Below are positions 1-12,640 of a stretch of DNA of 64,000 nucleotides, in pieces. The DNA is taken from the NCBI GenBank assembly GCA_948470475.1, contig OX419338.1, positions 5,368,705-5,432,704 of the forward strand, read 5' to 3'. Within the stretch, counting starts at the first letter, position 1; each line of letters opens with the position of its first letter. The translations under genes and the position numbers were made by a program. Origin of the DNA: Galaxea fascicularis. Its lineage: Eukaryota; Cnidaria; Anthozoa; Scleractinia; Euphylliidae. The notes under the pieces are model-generated. The model was given only the letters and a program-made list of their open reading frames with translations, had not been told where the DNA came from and did not search any database.

Positions 1-836
1 GAATAGGATTTTCAGACTCTCTTTCTTTAAAGTACTTTGAACCTATGAGTTTCAACACGGTGGTTAAAAAAAGCCATGGATACTCGTTTTATTCAGCTAA
101 GACTGAAGCAATATGAATGCTGAATGAAATGACTGCTTGGACTCATTCTCAGATTCTCAAATTAAATGGAAGGTTAAATTTTTTACCCACGCCGTTCAAA
201 CGAAAACGTAGTCTCATTGTTTGAGGTGGATCGCTGCTTGTGTTGGCAGAAAACATTACTCTTGATGTTTTAAAAAACGTTAATTTATGATAATTTCATT
301 GACTTAGTCACTTATGTGCTTTCCAAGATAAATGTTTGTACCGTAGTTTAATACGCTATGCATTATATAATATTTCTTACTTTTCATGTCTGCATTCATC
401 AAAACTCCAAGCTGATATTCTTCACTGCCATTAACTACTCCAATCTGTTAAGACATTTAATATATCGATCATCATCGCACGGGGGAATCAAGTTATAGTT
501 AGCAGATGCGCGAAACACGCGCAGACATGAAAGGCTGTTGCTGCTACAAAATCTGCAGCTAGAACAGCTGTATTCGAAACCAGACTGTGATCTAATTCCT
601 TTTCCGCTCTAAATAAATTTTATTGTAGTGTCTAGTGTGTATTAAACAATGATTATTATTATTGTTATTATTAATATTTAAGGAGGCGAATAAAATTAGA
701 GGTATCCACGGCTAACTTTGGCAAAGTTCATCAATAAAAATCATAATAACATCTCTATGAGGGTCTGCACGCGTCAGCGAGTTTAACCGTCCATTTACCA
801 TTCTTCGTTATCGCAGTGACGTAAACTAACACTTAC
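1..836. other. No exon recognised; left of the channel gene
   Basis: I see no convincing exon here on either strand. The channel gene at 837-5712 ends its last visible exon at a GTAAGT donor reading leftwards, so its following exons, including the second half of the ligand-binding domain, should lie further left, most likely outside the window. The stretch is AT-rich with short ATT/TTA runs near 650-675. Confidence 0.5.
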
Positions 837-3800
837 TAGCGATCCATGGATGGGAAAGTGTGGGTGGGTTGTAGCTGCAAGCGAGGCTGTTACCATGGCG
901 ATGAAGATAGAGATTATAATCAAACCAGTGATAATCCACAAAATACAGAACACGCGACCGAGGGTAGACTTGGGGGAGCGATCGCCGTAACTGTTAAGAG
1001 GGAATACCAAGAATGTCAAGACTGCCCTAAACTACCTGGGCAAATAGCGAGAACGTAACTGGCCCGAGTAAAGGGGAGTCGGTTGTTTGGGAGAACGTGT
1101 TTCTACTCTCAGTCTGAAGGGTCTCTGTAACATTCAGTGTACCATAGCACTTTCTCAATATTTGCTGACTTATACAATCGCTAAAAGTCGGCCCAGAACC
1201 TGCTTTAAATAAACTATGTATGTATGTAATATTATAAGATAATGAATTTAAAAGCAAAATGAAACGAAGCACAAAGACGAAAATTTGTGCTTGGTGCTCA
1301 CGTTCAAAATTAAAATAGGCGACTTACAAGCAGTTCGTATTGGCTTGTTGTGTTATCACTGAGCTGAGAGAAAATATTTTTGACACAATACAAACCCCAC
1401 TGTTGTCATGGTAACCAGTGCCCACCAGAATCCTTCCCAGACTCCTTTCATGAATGATTGAGGAAATTCCTGAGGATTTTGACGATGATCCTGTGACAAG
1501 GAAAAGGCATAATTTGTAAAACATGACACGTACACCAATAAAGAATAACTCTAATATTCTCATTTTCTTCATTAAACCTCGCCATTCTTTTATTCCATAA
1601 TTTAAGGTTTTAATACCAAGTAAGTTAAGGTGGCTCAAAACAGTTCCCAGCATTTTCCTAGACGTAGATTTTGATGGGTCATTAATGCCTCTCTTTATCA
1701 GTTGATGTTACAATCATGGTATCAAAAAACTGCCCAATATTTTGTAAATACGTTGGTATTATTTTCGTGTCACTATAGATTACCATAGCAACACTGTGAC
1801 CTGCTAAAAACACCCTTAATTTCAGCTTTAAGCCCTTATATTTCAAAAACGGCACGGTGAATTTTTTTCTTATAATAGAATTTTGATAAGCAGGATGAGA
1901 TGCAACTTTTGGCAAAGTTTGAACAAATTCTGTACATGGGGTTCAGAGCCACCTTAAATTTTCGAAAATTTAAGGTGGCTCTCATCACTCTATAATTTGC
2001 ATATTTTCTCCTATAAGGAGTACGAAGAGTCTATTCAATCTCGTCCCCAGAGCCCGCTTTTCTTTTGGTCAGCACCAAGAACGCGACCTCTGGCCAGGGG
2101 CCCGTTCCTGGAAAGTCCCGAAAACTTCTCGGGCCCGAAAAGCCATTTCTAAAAACCTAGTCGTTTACTATGTTTTTAAGATAGGAAAAGGCAAAATTTT
2201 ATGCCTGGAAACGTCTTCGTTTTTTAAGGTACGTAGGAAATTGTGGCCCCCGAAATAGGGCCCGAAAAGTTTCGGGGGTTTCGAGAAACACACGCCAGGT
2301 CGGATTCTAGGACTTCCGGTTACACAGCGCAAAATCAGAGGAGAGAACAAGATTCGGACAAACGAACTTCTGGATTTGTTGCATTTCGCCCTGAAATACG
2401 GGTTGGAGAGATTGGAGAAACCAGACGCCCTGATCAGAAAGAAAGAGTGTGAAATTCTAAAGGCGGCAAAGCGTCGTCTGAGGGCAACTGAAACAACAGA
2501 AATCGAAGGAGCAATCGAGCGAAAAGACTGTTGCCATTATGACGCTTCGCGGTGTTTCTTCGCCTGTTTTACCTTTCTTGCGACTACGTTTCGTGTGTAG
2601 GAAACTTGCCTATGGACTATAGAACTGGCATTTTTTTCTCTTTTGAGTGGTAAGACTGACTCTCAGTATTTTTGTAAAAAAAAGCTGACTTTTGAAACCT
2701 TATTACTTTGTGGTAAGCAGCATCGACAGATGTAGGAAGAGAGGCTATCGTGTCTAGCAATTTTTGATTAAAAAACCTCTCAAGAACTGAAGAAATGTTT
2801 TCTGGTAATGAATTTTGGCCAAATTCAATGGTCGATACCTTACAATAATATTGTCATCAAATGTTCAACAATTACCCGAGTCGCTACTCTGAAATTCAAT
2901 TATTGCGGTTATTATTCGGTTTGCTCGCTGGCTCACTTTGACCTCCGATTTTAATGTCATTGTGTTTAGCAACCAATAGGAATTAGATCTGAAATCCAAT
3001 TGGCCAGAGGTCCCGATCACTCTTACATGTGAAAAAGGATCGCAACCTCTGGAGACGAGACTGGGGTCTCTTTCGTTAAAAATACGCCACAAGGAAAGAA
3101 ATAGCTTTGCAATCGATTCTGAAAACAGGTTATAAAAAAACATGCCATCTAAATTAAAATCGACGACTATGAACGGTATTTTTGCACACGAATTGTTTCG
3201 CTGTAGGAAATGTACTTACAATTGCGGTAAAAAGCGAAGTACCTTTTTCGTGTAGTTTTTGTTCGTAAGATTTGCACAGAAACCTACGTTTCTCGACCTT
3301 GTGATATTAAGATGGCACGATTCCTAGGCCCAAAATAAACGCTCAAGTGGTAAATCTCAAAAATTCGGATTAAGATTTGATCTGAAGAATCCACCCAGAG
3401 TGTGGATTTTCTGGATTCGTGATCCATCCATGAATTCCACCTAAACGGCGCAAAATCTGTTTTTGGATTCAGAAATCCGGATTTATTTTCCCAAAAAACG
3501 CACCCTAGAGTCGAGGATGGACAGTTTAGGTCAGTTTTAGTTTAAACAGGTCAATGCATTTACAAGTACGTATTTTTCACTGTATAAGCTACTTGAGTAA
3601 GTTTTACTTCGGTTTTTCTGAGACCCAGGCTAGAATCCCTGGCCCAAATTTCTTTCCCCTTCTAAAGCTGGCAAATGTCACCCCTTTCAACACAGAAACA
3701 GCTCACCCTCTTAACGCCGTGTTACAGGTGAAATTTTGGGAAAATGGAGTAAGTTGAGATTGAAGGAAAGAAAGGTAGAAAACAGTTAGCACATAACGGG

Positions 3801-5712
3801 GCTGAGGGACACCTTGTTGTGGTGGCGGATTGTCTGGCTTTCCTCTATTAATTGTTCACTTAAAATTTTAATTTACAACCACCTTCAACAATATTTTCCA
3901 TAATTTTCAACATTCTCCCAAATAACCCTTCTTCCCTCAAAACATTGGTAATGGTAATGGTAATGGGATTTATATACCGCATTTTCTATTTTTATATATA
4001 TTCAAATGCGTTTTACATCATCCAACCCACCCAACCCATGAAATCACGAAATAGCATGCCCTACTCTTTCCGATTAGTGTGTGGGTTCTTTAACGTCCCA
4101 CAAGGTTATGAACATTAAAGTGTTTTGAGACGGGACCTCCGGTTTATCGTCCTTATGCGAGAAGACTAGAAAGTCTAACAATTTGCAGATGTCATTACAA
4201 AGGCAGCACTTTCTCGTCAGTTATTTAAGACCCTGAGTGTTGGTTCGGCCGGGGATTGAACCCACGACCTCCCTAACGGTAGTCCGATGCTCAACCAACT
4301 GAGCCAACCGGTCGGCGGTCATTCCCTTCCAAGAATCACCAAAAATTCTCAAACATTCTACCAAGGACTCCAACCTGATGAAGCGAATCTTGGCAAGAAA
4401 TTTAAGGAAAAGTACAGAAAAGAAGGCATTTATTTGTAACGCCCTGTTAACAGACGCTCGGTGGGAAATACATTGTACGCCAGGGGTCAACCTCGCCCCC
4501 AGGGCTTTTCGAAAAGCCCTGGGAAAGAGGTTGGCCAGGGGTAACCTACAATCATGATCAAAACTACTATACTCGAACAGGACCCACCTTTTTTGGGGTA
4601 GGGGGGTTATCGAAGACACCACCTATCTCATGAACATTACCGACAAAATTTTATTGGCTTTTAAATTTGAGATGACACAGGAATATTCAGCTAGCAAAAG
4701 CCAGCATTACTAGACAAACAAGAAAAGTGAGGTTTGAATGCTGCTGGATAGAGGGGTGGCTGTGCACTAAAGACACCAACCTTTGACGTTAAGAAAGGGG
4801 GGGGGTGCAGGCAGACACCACCATCCGTTTTGTGGTTTGGTGGGTCCTGTTCGAGTGTAGTAGTTTTGACCACTTCCTTTATGTCCTATTATGTCGGAGC
4901 TTTTCGGTTTGCCTTCCCTCGAGAAAGGTTTACCATCGCAACGAAAATAGAGCGTGATCGCAGGTTACGTCAGAGGTTTCTCGTGAGCATTTCACGACGT
5001 TTTTGGTACCATTTGTAAACATGTTTGAACTTACCAGGAACCAGATGATGATGCCAGAGAAAGTTGCTGTGAGTAGAATGAACACCATTATAGGCCAGGC
5101 CTTCAATATAGTTGAAGCTATGGCGTGAGTCTTACTCGTCCTCTTGTTTCCATCATATGCCAGGAACACCACACTGGGCACGCGTACCAGCGGGATAAAC
5201 GGGTGATCCCGAAAAGAACGGGATCCCGCTGGTGCGTGGATGGGAAATGTGAAATCATATTCGTTCACCTTTTCAGACAGAAAACGGTCTTCTGCTTCCA
5301 GTGGACTGCGCAGGAACTTGGCAAATTTTACTTTTTTGGCTCCACCTGGGCAACAGTAATTGATAATGTCTGATAGCAACGAAGGGAACATGCCTTGAAT
5401 GTAAAAACTTGTTTGGTTGGGCATGCTGAAAAAGGCGTAGGGGAGAATCTTGTGAAAAGCAAATGACATGTTTTCGTTTTCACCAAGACACCTCTCGTCC
5501 ATGGACACTTGTTTGGTGATGTTCTTTAGCGTCTGAAGTTCCTTACTACCAAAAGGTTTACTGACTTCTTTGCTTAAATCGATATGTGTTTTTGCGATGT
5601 GAAAGCCATCCGAAGAATCGTTCTTGGTTAACCACGGAACAAAGATGCTTTGCACGGCAAGCGGCTGAACCAAGAAGAGGGCAGCGAACCCCAAAACCTG
5701 ACACAACTTCAT
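837..5712 (-). CDS. Glutamate-receptor-like ligand-gated channel with potassium-type pore (3' part missing)
   Basis: Three exons on the minus strand join in phase: 5712-5035 (226 codons), 1490-1396 (95 nt) and 990-837 (154 nt), with introns 5034-1491 and 1395-991, both GT-AG. Residues 1-22 look like a signal peptide. Residues about 75-195 resemble the S1 half of an ionotropic glutamate receptor ligand-binding domain. Residues about 202-226 form the first membrane helix, ending GIIIWFL. Exon 2 is a pore loop (FWWALVTMTTVG), and exon 3 continues YGDRSPKS and then a second membrane helix ending SIFIAMVTASLAA. The joined filter reads TVGYGD, the potassium-channel signature, as in bacterial GluR0 and the rotifer receptor AvGluR1, rather than the cation pore of ordinary animal receptors. 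The second intron splits the first filter glycine codon (GG|T). The S2 half is not in view. Start: an ATG directly before the signal peptide. A ligand-gated plasma-membrane potassium channel is inferred; the ligand is unknown. Confidence 0.85.
1625..1957. mobile_element. Short DNA transposon, copy 1, with 12-bp TTAAGGTGGCTC ends
   Basis: The element starts TTAAGGTGGCTC and ends with its exact reverse complement, 333 bp in all. The body is clearly similar to 25534-25860, in the same orientation. It lies in the long first intron of the channel gene. The outer TTAA at both ends would fit a TTAA-targeting family (piggyBac or Kolobok type), but this is inference. Immediately to the right, 1958-1981 repeats the end motif in the opposite sense around a short palindrome. 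Its weak minus-strand reading frame recurs in the second copy but matches no family I know. Confidence 0.7.
2096..2290. repeat. Inverted-repeat (MITE-like) segment
   Basis: Two arms rich in GGGCCCG and CCCGAAA motifs (about 2096-2145 and 2245-2290) face each other around an AT-rich centre, as in a MITE. I could not define exact ends or a target-site duplication. It lies in the first intron of the channel gene. The rest of 2291-3943 holds nothing I recognise. Confidence 0.35.
3944..4318 (-). mobile_element. tRNA-derived SINE, family A (full length)
   Basis: Read on the minus strand, this begins with a tRNA-like head (A box GGTTGGCTCAGTTGG, B box GGTCGTGGGTTCAATCCC), continues through a conserved body, and ends in a tail of ATTACC repeats (GGTAAT on the plus strand). 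It matches 50695-51095 over nearly its whole length and 32970-33143 and 13449-13588 in part. RNA polymerase III transcription and LINE-driven copying are what is known for such elements. It lies in the channel gene's intron. Confidence 0.85.
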
Positions 5713-8700
5713 GTCGCACTGAACAATCTAACAAGAGAAATAGGCAGGCAAGTAACATCACGATGTCCGTGATAATTGAAAACTTGCTTACAGACCCAAC
5801 CCCGTTCCCAGAAACTTTCTTCCCCGACGCAGGAGAAGAAAAGAAGAGAGAACCTGGGAACGAGTTTTTTTAAATTTAAACCTTTGTCATGTGATATGCA
5901 TATTGATGAATAAGCACTTCAGTCATCGTACTGGGCTTTAGTAACCAAATCGAAACACGTATGCCATTGTTCTAAATTCTGATCCGATGAATTCTTAAGT
6001 TCACTTTACAATTCGTAATGCTGAACGATTTTGATCGAACTTTTGACGGTCTTCGAATGATATCTTTTAATTTTGATGAATGATAATTTAGACGCTAAAT
6101 TAATAAAGTAAAAAAGAAACTTTTTTATGGTCATTCTATGACCTTGCCCATCATGCTTTCCCCTCTAGTTCAATGATAACATTATCCAAACCCACACCTG
6201 GAGAGTCTTTTAATTTAAAATAGGTCAAATAACCGACATTCAGGGAGAAAATAAAATTTCCGTAAGTTTTCCGTCGGCCACATCTTTACATAACAATGCT
6301 TTAATTACTGGGAACATTGTGAACGATCTAACTAGAAGTACTTACCACGCATTTCAAGCATTAAACATGAAGATTAATGGGCTAAGGAGGAGATTTAAAA
6401 AATTCTAAGGGGCACTTAAGACGAATATGGTGATAATGTCTTGCACAAAGTTGTAAAATATTCATAACAGCAAGAAGAGTAAACGTTAATTCATTAAACG
6501 ATTCTGCTTCTCCGCACTAAAAGCTATACTTATGGCCTATACATATATCCGATGTTCCGACTAGGAGAATTTAACGCCTGTGTGATTTCTTGCTGCTGTC
6601 CTCGCCACAGAGCTATCAAATATGGCATTAAACCGGTATTAGCGCTAAAGGACACAACCATTAGTTGCATTGGTAACAGTAAATTAAAAACGTTTTTGAC
6701 AATTCGACATTTAAAATATTAAAGAAGACAAATTTAAAAACAATCACGAAATGGCAGGCTATTGCTAGGTTTTCCGTCAAAATAAGGTTAGGCAATTCTC
6801 AGTTGGAATCAAAAAGATGTTTGCCACTTAAATGCTTGATATTATTTTCTTCTCTTTCTTGTTATGGCTTCTTTTGTGATATGTTGCAGATAACTCTTCT
6901 GTCTTTCACTGACTTGTCAACGGGATATCTTTTGGAATTGGCGGATGTTTTACATTTGGAAACGCTGGTCCTCTTGATTCGCCCGCAAAACGAATAAAAA
7001 TGAAAGGGTAGCCGTGATCAAGTAAATTTCACCATTGTGCACCCGTCAAATGGTTGAAAAGAGCTTAAAATCCATTGAAAATGTATTAAGTAGTTGTCAC
7101 CTAGTTATCAATTCTGATGTTATTTCTCTTTCACGCGGGAAAATTCAGAATGCTGACTGACTTGTATGGAGAGGTATATTTTCATTTATTGTGCACCGCC
7201 ACACTAATTATTTGCTGTTGCAAGGGCACAAAGGGAACCTTTGCGTGCTGAGGCAAACTTAAGTTGGAAAAACATACGCTTCAACTTGGGGTGCCGGGAC
7301 AGGGCGTCGCAATGATAATTGAAATGATATGCAGTTTGTAAACAGGTTGCAAACTTTAATAGAGACAAACAAGCAAGCTTGACGCCACAAACTTTGGTTT
7401 GTTGATAAACACCCTTTAAAACTGGAAGACTGCCAGAGAGCCCGCTGAGTTATAAAGATTAACAAACAGCATTCACTGTTTTTACGGAACGAAGTCGCGA
7501 GACTGTTTTAGCCAGTTGTTTTTAACCAAATCTTATTCCGAATCACTAATTGCTAATAAACCAGGTTATGACGACTGAAGTGTCGTTTAATACTGAGGAA
7601 CTATTCAGTTCAGGCTAAATACATTGAAAATGGTGGTGTAAACATTATGTCAGTCGGTATCTCAAATAAATTGGTGGTTCCTGAAGCGAAATAAGATTCA
7701 GTTCATGTTATGTATATGACATGCTTCCTTGAAATGTGTGTCCTCAATGCAAACAGTGTACGTGTCATGTGTAAATTTGTGCGTTTCAGTAAATTCATTG
7801 AAACAAAATTTGAAGTTATTGGACTCCGAAAACCTTTTCTGTTTTTTTTTTCTCGTTGTGTAAAACAACCTTTTAAGCTATATTTTCTACTGCTTCCTAT
7901 TGTTAGAGTCTTACCCTAGTCCGTTCCGCTGATGGCCTCGTTAATTGTCAGAACGTTGAAAGCACCTTTGCCAACAGCCTTCTCTTCCGAAATAATTAAA
8001 GGTGGTTCGATCTCTTGAAATATTCCTTTTAAAGTTGTCTCAGCCTAATTGCTTCGGGGCTGGGACTTAAATGAATTAATTTACCCGCATTTCTCAGCAT
8101 GTGTTCCTTAAATATTTATGGTGTCTTGCTAATACATATTCTTAGACGCAGTTGAAATAATTAAATGCGTTTTACGATTTTTTTTTGGGGGGGGAGGGGG
8201 ATGGTTAAAGATTTTACGGTACATGTTACTACAAAGGTTCACAACATTCTTTGTTTGTATGAAAATGAAACCAGATCTAGTTCCCTCGAACATCACTTGT
8301 GTTCATATCGCTGGAAGAGCTTAAAAGCTAATTACGTACTCTTTGTTCCCTCCGGTTACTGATACTCATATAAATTCTCCTAGCCCGATCAAAACATTAT
8401 CTTTCAGACAGGTAATTTATCAACTAGGTCAATTTGCGTCCATGACTGAAACACAATCAATAGAGTATCTAGTTTCCATGAAAACAAGAAAAACGCTTTA
8501 TTTCGCTGGTCAGAAACCACGTTAGTGGAAATTTGAAACACTTCGAGAGTTGTCCTCAGGGTTAATCCATTAGTAAATGTCATAGTAGCAGTTTTAGGTC
8601 AATGCACCGACTTGAAATACGACTTTTCATAAAACTCGCCGTTCCCTCTAGTCTAGGAGCTGCTTATCAAGATAAAAATAGTCTCAAAACAAGAAAACAA

Positions 8701-9357
8701 TCACGAAATTTTTTCTTTGAACTGTAATTTTGAAGCGAAGCTGCTTCAACATGTAGAATTGGTTCAATCATCGACACAAAATCGTTGCACTCCCTCTAAA
8801 ATGGAGCAGAGCGAACAAAATGGTCAAGTTTTCAATTTCGCCGAGGCCATATTCCGACTAAATTGACAAATGTTCAGTGATACCTTATTTTATAATATCT
8901 CTCAAGTCAGTACGCGGGCTGTGATTGGTCAATTTTGCTGGCCGTATTCTACTGTACGGCCCGCTAAATTGAAAGATTCCTTTTTCCTGTGCCCGATTAA
9001 ACCCTGAGATATAATAAATATCTTTGACGATAACAACAACACCAACAACAATTACTCTTCAGCACAGTAGAGTGCTGTTATCAACAGGGTCCTGCAACCT
9101 AAATAATACGGATAGAGTAATCATTGGCTACAAGTTAAAACGTCAGTTAAAAACACTATAAACTACAATGAAGCATCACAATTGAAAATTGCCTGGCGCT
9201 TTACAAAATATGTTTCTTAAACTACGAGGTAAAGAATTAAAAGTCGATGTACCTAAAAAATGAAAACTCCTCCCACGGCGCGTTAATTCAAGAATGATTT
9301 TGGGACGTTTTACTGATTTTCCGTTTGTTTCTATTACCGAATTTTTACTACTGTAGC
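5713..9357. other. No gene recognised
   Basis: About 3.6 kb upstream of the channel gene. Only short unsupported reading frames occur. None has a recognisable domain or convincing splice-flanked coding sequence. The sequence is AT-rich with homopolymer runs, for example near 8181-8203. The channel gene's promoter should lie just right of 5712, but I could not define its elements. Confidence 0.5.
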
Positions 9358-9906
9358 CACGAGTTTGGCATCACTGTGGATCTCGCAACACTAACAAATC
9401 AGCGAGGGTGAATGAGCGCGCCCTCAGATATGCTTTTAAAGATAAAACAGCACCATACAAGGAACTATTACAGAGGATTGGTATAGGGAGTGCTTTAGAG
9501 AGTCGCCGCTTTCAAGATATGCTTATCACCATTAATTGCTGTTTCCAGGGCAAAGCCCCCGTAAGTATAATGAATGTAATTAAGACTAGAGACCATAAGT
9601 TTTCATTACCCAAGGTCAGTAGTACTAAACATGGTCTCAATTCATTTAAATATTATGCGGTGAAACAATGGAATATACTTCCAGACAGGGCTGGCAGAAA
9701 GGAATTTATTAGGTTAGCACGAAATGTTGATTAAAATTTTTTGTAATTTTAACTGATTTAATAGATTCTTGTAAATAGTTGATTTTTAGTATTTTTAGAA
9801 TTTCTTTGCATCTTGATGTATTTTATGGAAAACCTGCAAACTAGCTTCTGACCTAGGTGTTCCTCTAATGTAAAATAAAGTCATTCATTTATTCATTCAT
9901 TCATTC
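9358..9906 (+). mobile_element. LINE 3' fragment (reverse transcriptase C-terminus)
   Basis: The frame from about 9358 to 9734 reads as the C-terminal region found after the reverse transcriptase of CR1/jockey-like non-LTR retrotransposons: a WHHCGSRN segment, VNERALRYAF, then an SFKYYAVKQWNILP-type motif before the stop. The 3' end carries an ATTC/ATTT repeat tail at 9881-9906, typical of such elements. All catalytic parts are missing, so this is a 5'-truncated dead copy. Confidence 0.75.
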
Positions 9907-9974
9907 TAGTGTTTGTGCTATGACGTGATCGTGCCTTTGATCGTTCAATATGAAGAACAAAAGTAAATTAAATT

Positions 9975-10335
9975 AAAGTAACTTTTTTGTTATTTCGCTT
10001 AAAGAGTCGATTTCTCTTAATAACTAAACATTAGTCAAATAGCTGGCAATTTAGACACTGTGAAGCCTTCCAAAAACTATTTACAGTTTTTCCTTTAACC
10101 CCTAAGGGGTCTCCCTATGACGAGTGAAATCGTCTGGCGTTAGCCAGAATAAAATCTACAGAGTCACTCTTAGGGAGGAAAGGGTTAATTTTAAAAAGTG
10201 AAGAACTAGCTAGAGTAACTATTTTGTTATTTTCGATTAAAGAGTCGATTTCTGTTAATAACGAGAGAGTAATTAGTCAAATAGCTGGAAATTTAGACAC
10301 TGTGAAGCCTTACAAAAGCCAATTACAGTTTTTCT
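9975..10335. repeat. Direct duplication of about 120 bp
   Basis: The stretches 9975-10094 and 10213-10335 are diverged copies of one sequence; both contain AAAGAGTCGATTTCT, then TTAGTCAAATAGCTGG and TTTAGACACTGTGAAGCC. The spacer contains a small TTAA-flanked element at 10095-10188. No coding content was recognised. Confidence 0.75.
10099..10184. mobile_element. Tiny TTAA-flanked MITE
   Basis: An 86-bp segment with imperfect inverted ends (CCCCTAAGGGGTCTCCCTA against TAGGGAGGAAAGGG) is flanked by TTAA at 10095-10098 and 10185-10188. A TTAA duplication is the known mark of piggyBac and Kolobok elements. No coding capacity. Confidence 0.55.
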
Positions 10336-10614
10336 CTTCTCCCTTAAAATAGCGAGACGTATATTTCAAGAAGTCCTAAGTATGAACACAATTAAAGCTT
10401 CCTCAGCATAAATATTATGGCTGTGCCACAAATTTGTCATTTCGTGCACTAAGGCCAGAAGCACGAAATATTTAAAAACCAAAAAAAAAAAAAAAATTCG
10501 TAGAAGTCAGGCGCCACCTTTTTGGAACACATTCTTCAGGTTCTGCCTTAAATCACTTTTCAATCTTTTATATCCTTTGTCACTCCACATGAAATTTAGA
10601 CTCTTATTAGTAAA

Positions 10615-12310
10615 ATGGATGCTAGCAGGTCGTCTGGCCCATACAGTGTACCTCTTACTATTTTGAAAACTGTTAGGGACTATATATCCGAGCCTCTTGC
10701 ATTTTTAGTCAATGATTCCTTTGCTAGTGGTAATTTCCCTGAGAAATCAAAATTAGCGAGGATTACTCCTGTTTTTAAGAAAGGCTCAAGATTTGAAAAA
10801 GACAATCATAGACCAATTTCTGTTCTTTCCACCTTAAGTAAATTATTTGAAATAGCTATGTATCATCGCCTCTTCAGTTAATTAAAAACACTTTGTTCGA
10901 CTACCCATGCTCTTATCTCTATCACTGAATCTATTCGCCAGTCCTTTGATAATAATGAATTGGGCTGTGGTATATTTATAGATTTGAAAAAAGCATTTGA
11001 TACTGTCAATCATGCAACCCTATTAACTAAACTTAACCATAATGGAATAAGAGGTGTTGTGCATGATTGGTTTAAATCTAACTTATCCCAAAGAGAACAA
11101 TTTGTAAATGTTAATGGTCAAAACTCACTTAATATTCCTTACCAGTCACTTGTGGTGTTCCACAAGGATCTATTCTAGGGCCCCTTCTGTTCTTATTATA
11201 TGTAAATGATTTGCCCAATACTTTTAGCTTACCAACATTTCATCTATTTGCTGACGATACTAATCTTTATTTCTCTAGCAAAAACCTTAGTCACCTTGAA
11301 GCAACCTTAAGTCACGAACTAAAATCTGTCGCCGAATGGATAAAATGTAATCGATTAGCACTTAGTATCTCTAAAACTAATTTTATTCTTTTTCATTCCA
11401 GTAAACTTAAACTTAATTAATTAATCATTAGGAATTAAAAGTGGTGATGCACTTATTAAACAAACTGAATCTACCAAGTACCTAGGCATAACATTTGATT
11501 CCAGCTTAACTTGGAAAAGTTATATTAATGAGCTTTGCTTGAAACTATCAAAAACAGTAGGTATCTTGTCAAAAGTGAGACATTTTGTCGACAACCATAT
11601 TCTTGTCATGCTTTAATATTCTCTTATTTATCCCTTCCTCACTTTTGGTGTCCATGTCTGGAGTTTAACCTTCCCCTCATTTCTAAAAAAGTAATCAGAA
11701 TAATATCGTTCTCTGAATCAAAATCCCATTCTGAGCCTCTTTTCAAATCTTTCAACCTACTTAAGCTTAATGATGTCTTTGAATCACAGATACTTTCTTT
11801 TGTTTATTAGTGGTCACGCAAACTGTTACCCTCCTGTTTCAATGAATGTTTCAAATATACTTCTTCTGTTTATTCCTATTCAGAAATCTTTATGTAGCCT
11901 CAGTTAATATGGCTTATGCTTCCTGGAATTCACTGGTCCTCCTTTGTAACTCCGTGCCTACAAGTATAACTAATCAGTCACAATTCTCTTAGAATATTTC
12001 GTAAAACCCTTAAGAACTCTATTCTTAATTGTTATTCCAATTAATTATTTCCCTTAGCGCATGATGAAATACTTTTTATATAGATAAAAATAAAGAAATA
12101 TACTCTTAATTCTGTCTGTAATTGTATTTTACTGCAGGGGTCATCCACCAGATTAGGCTTTGCTTTTTGGACGATCCCAACTCTCTCTCTATATTGTTTG
12201 TTACAATTATATTTTATTCCTTAGCTGCACCGTGTTTAGTTGCCTATGTAAACTCAACCTATATGTTATGTAAAACTGAGCTGAGTTAAATAAATTGTCT
12301 TCTCTCGTCT
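10615..12310 (+). pseudogene. Broken non-LTR retrotransposon reverse transcriptase
   Basis: Reverse transcriptase motifs occur in order but in shifting frames: a fingers segment with ARITPVFKKGS and DNHRPISVLSTLSK (10615-10881), motif A FIDLKKAFDTVNH (about 10975), motif B QGSILGPLLF (about 11164), motif C FADDTN (about 11242), and the thumb/C-terminal KKVIRIISFSESKSH (about 11690). Stops or frameshifts fall near 10881, 11178 and 11420. The endonuclease and 5' part are missing. The family looks CR1/jockey-like. The apparent 3' end lies near 12300 after a TTAAATAAATT-type sequence. The copy cannot encode a working enzyme. Confidence 0.85.
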
Positions 12311-12526
12311 TGCCTTGACTCACTGTTTTTTCAGGGGTGTGTTCGGCCAACTACAAAAAATCGATAGTAAAGGCGAGGCATTCACATTCGAAAATAGTTT
12401 TCCTTAGTTGTGCTTGGCTAATGCATCGGCTTAAGTAGACTTGCGTCTCTGAAAAAAAAAATTCTACGTTTTCCCGTCCGTGCCTGACTAAAAAATCTGC
12501 TATGGAACCGGTAAAAGCAACCAATC

Positions 12527-12640
12527 AAATTGCAGATCAGACTGATAGAAAGTGGAGACCATACGGTAAAGACCACTTTTCAAATTGCAAATCTCACTCA
12601 TAGAGAGCGGATACCTTATGATAAAGACCAGTTTTTAAGG
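12527..12640. repeat. Two-copy tandem repeat of about 57 bp
   Basis: Two diverged adjacent units share CAAATTGCA, a GATAGAAAGTGGAGACC / CATAGAGAGCGGATACC segment and AAAGACCA. No coding content. The surroundings 12311-13448 hold no recognised gene. Confidence 0.5.

Noticed and set aside
1682..1915. 77-codon open frame shared with 25594-25785
   Set aside because: Both lie inside copies of the same short DNA transposon and have no domain; the conservation is that of the repeat.
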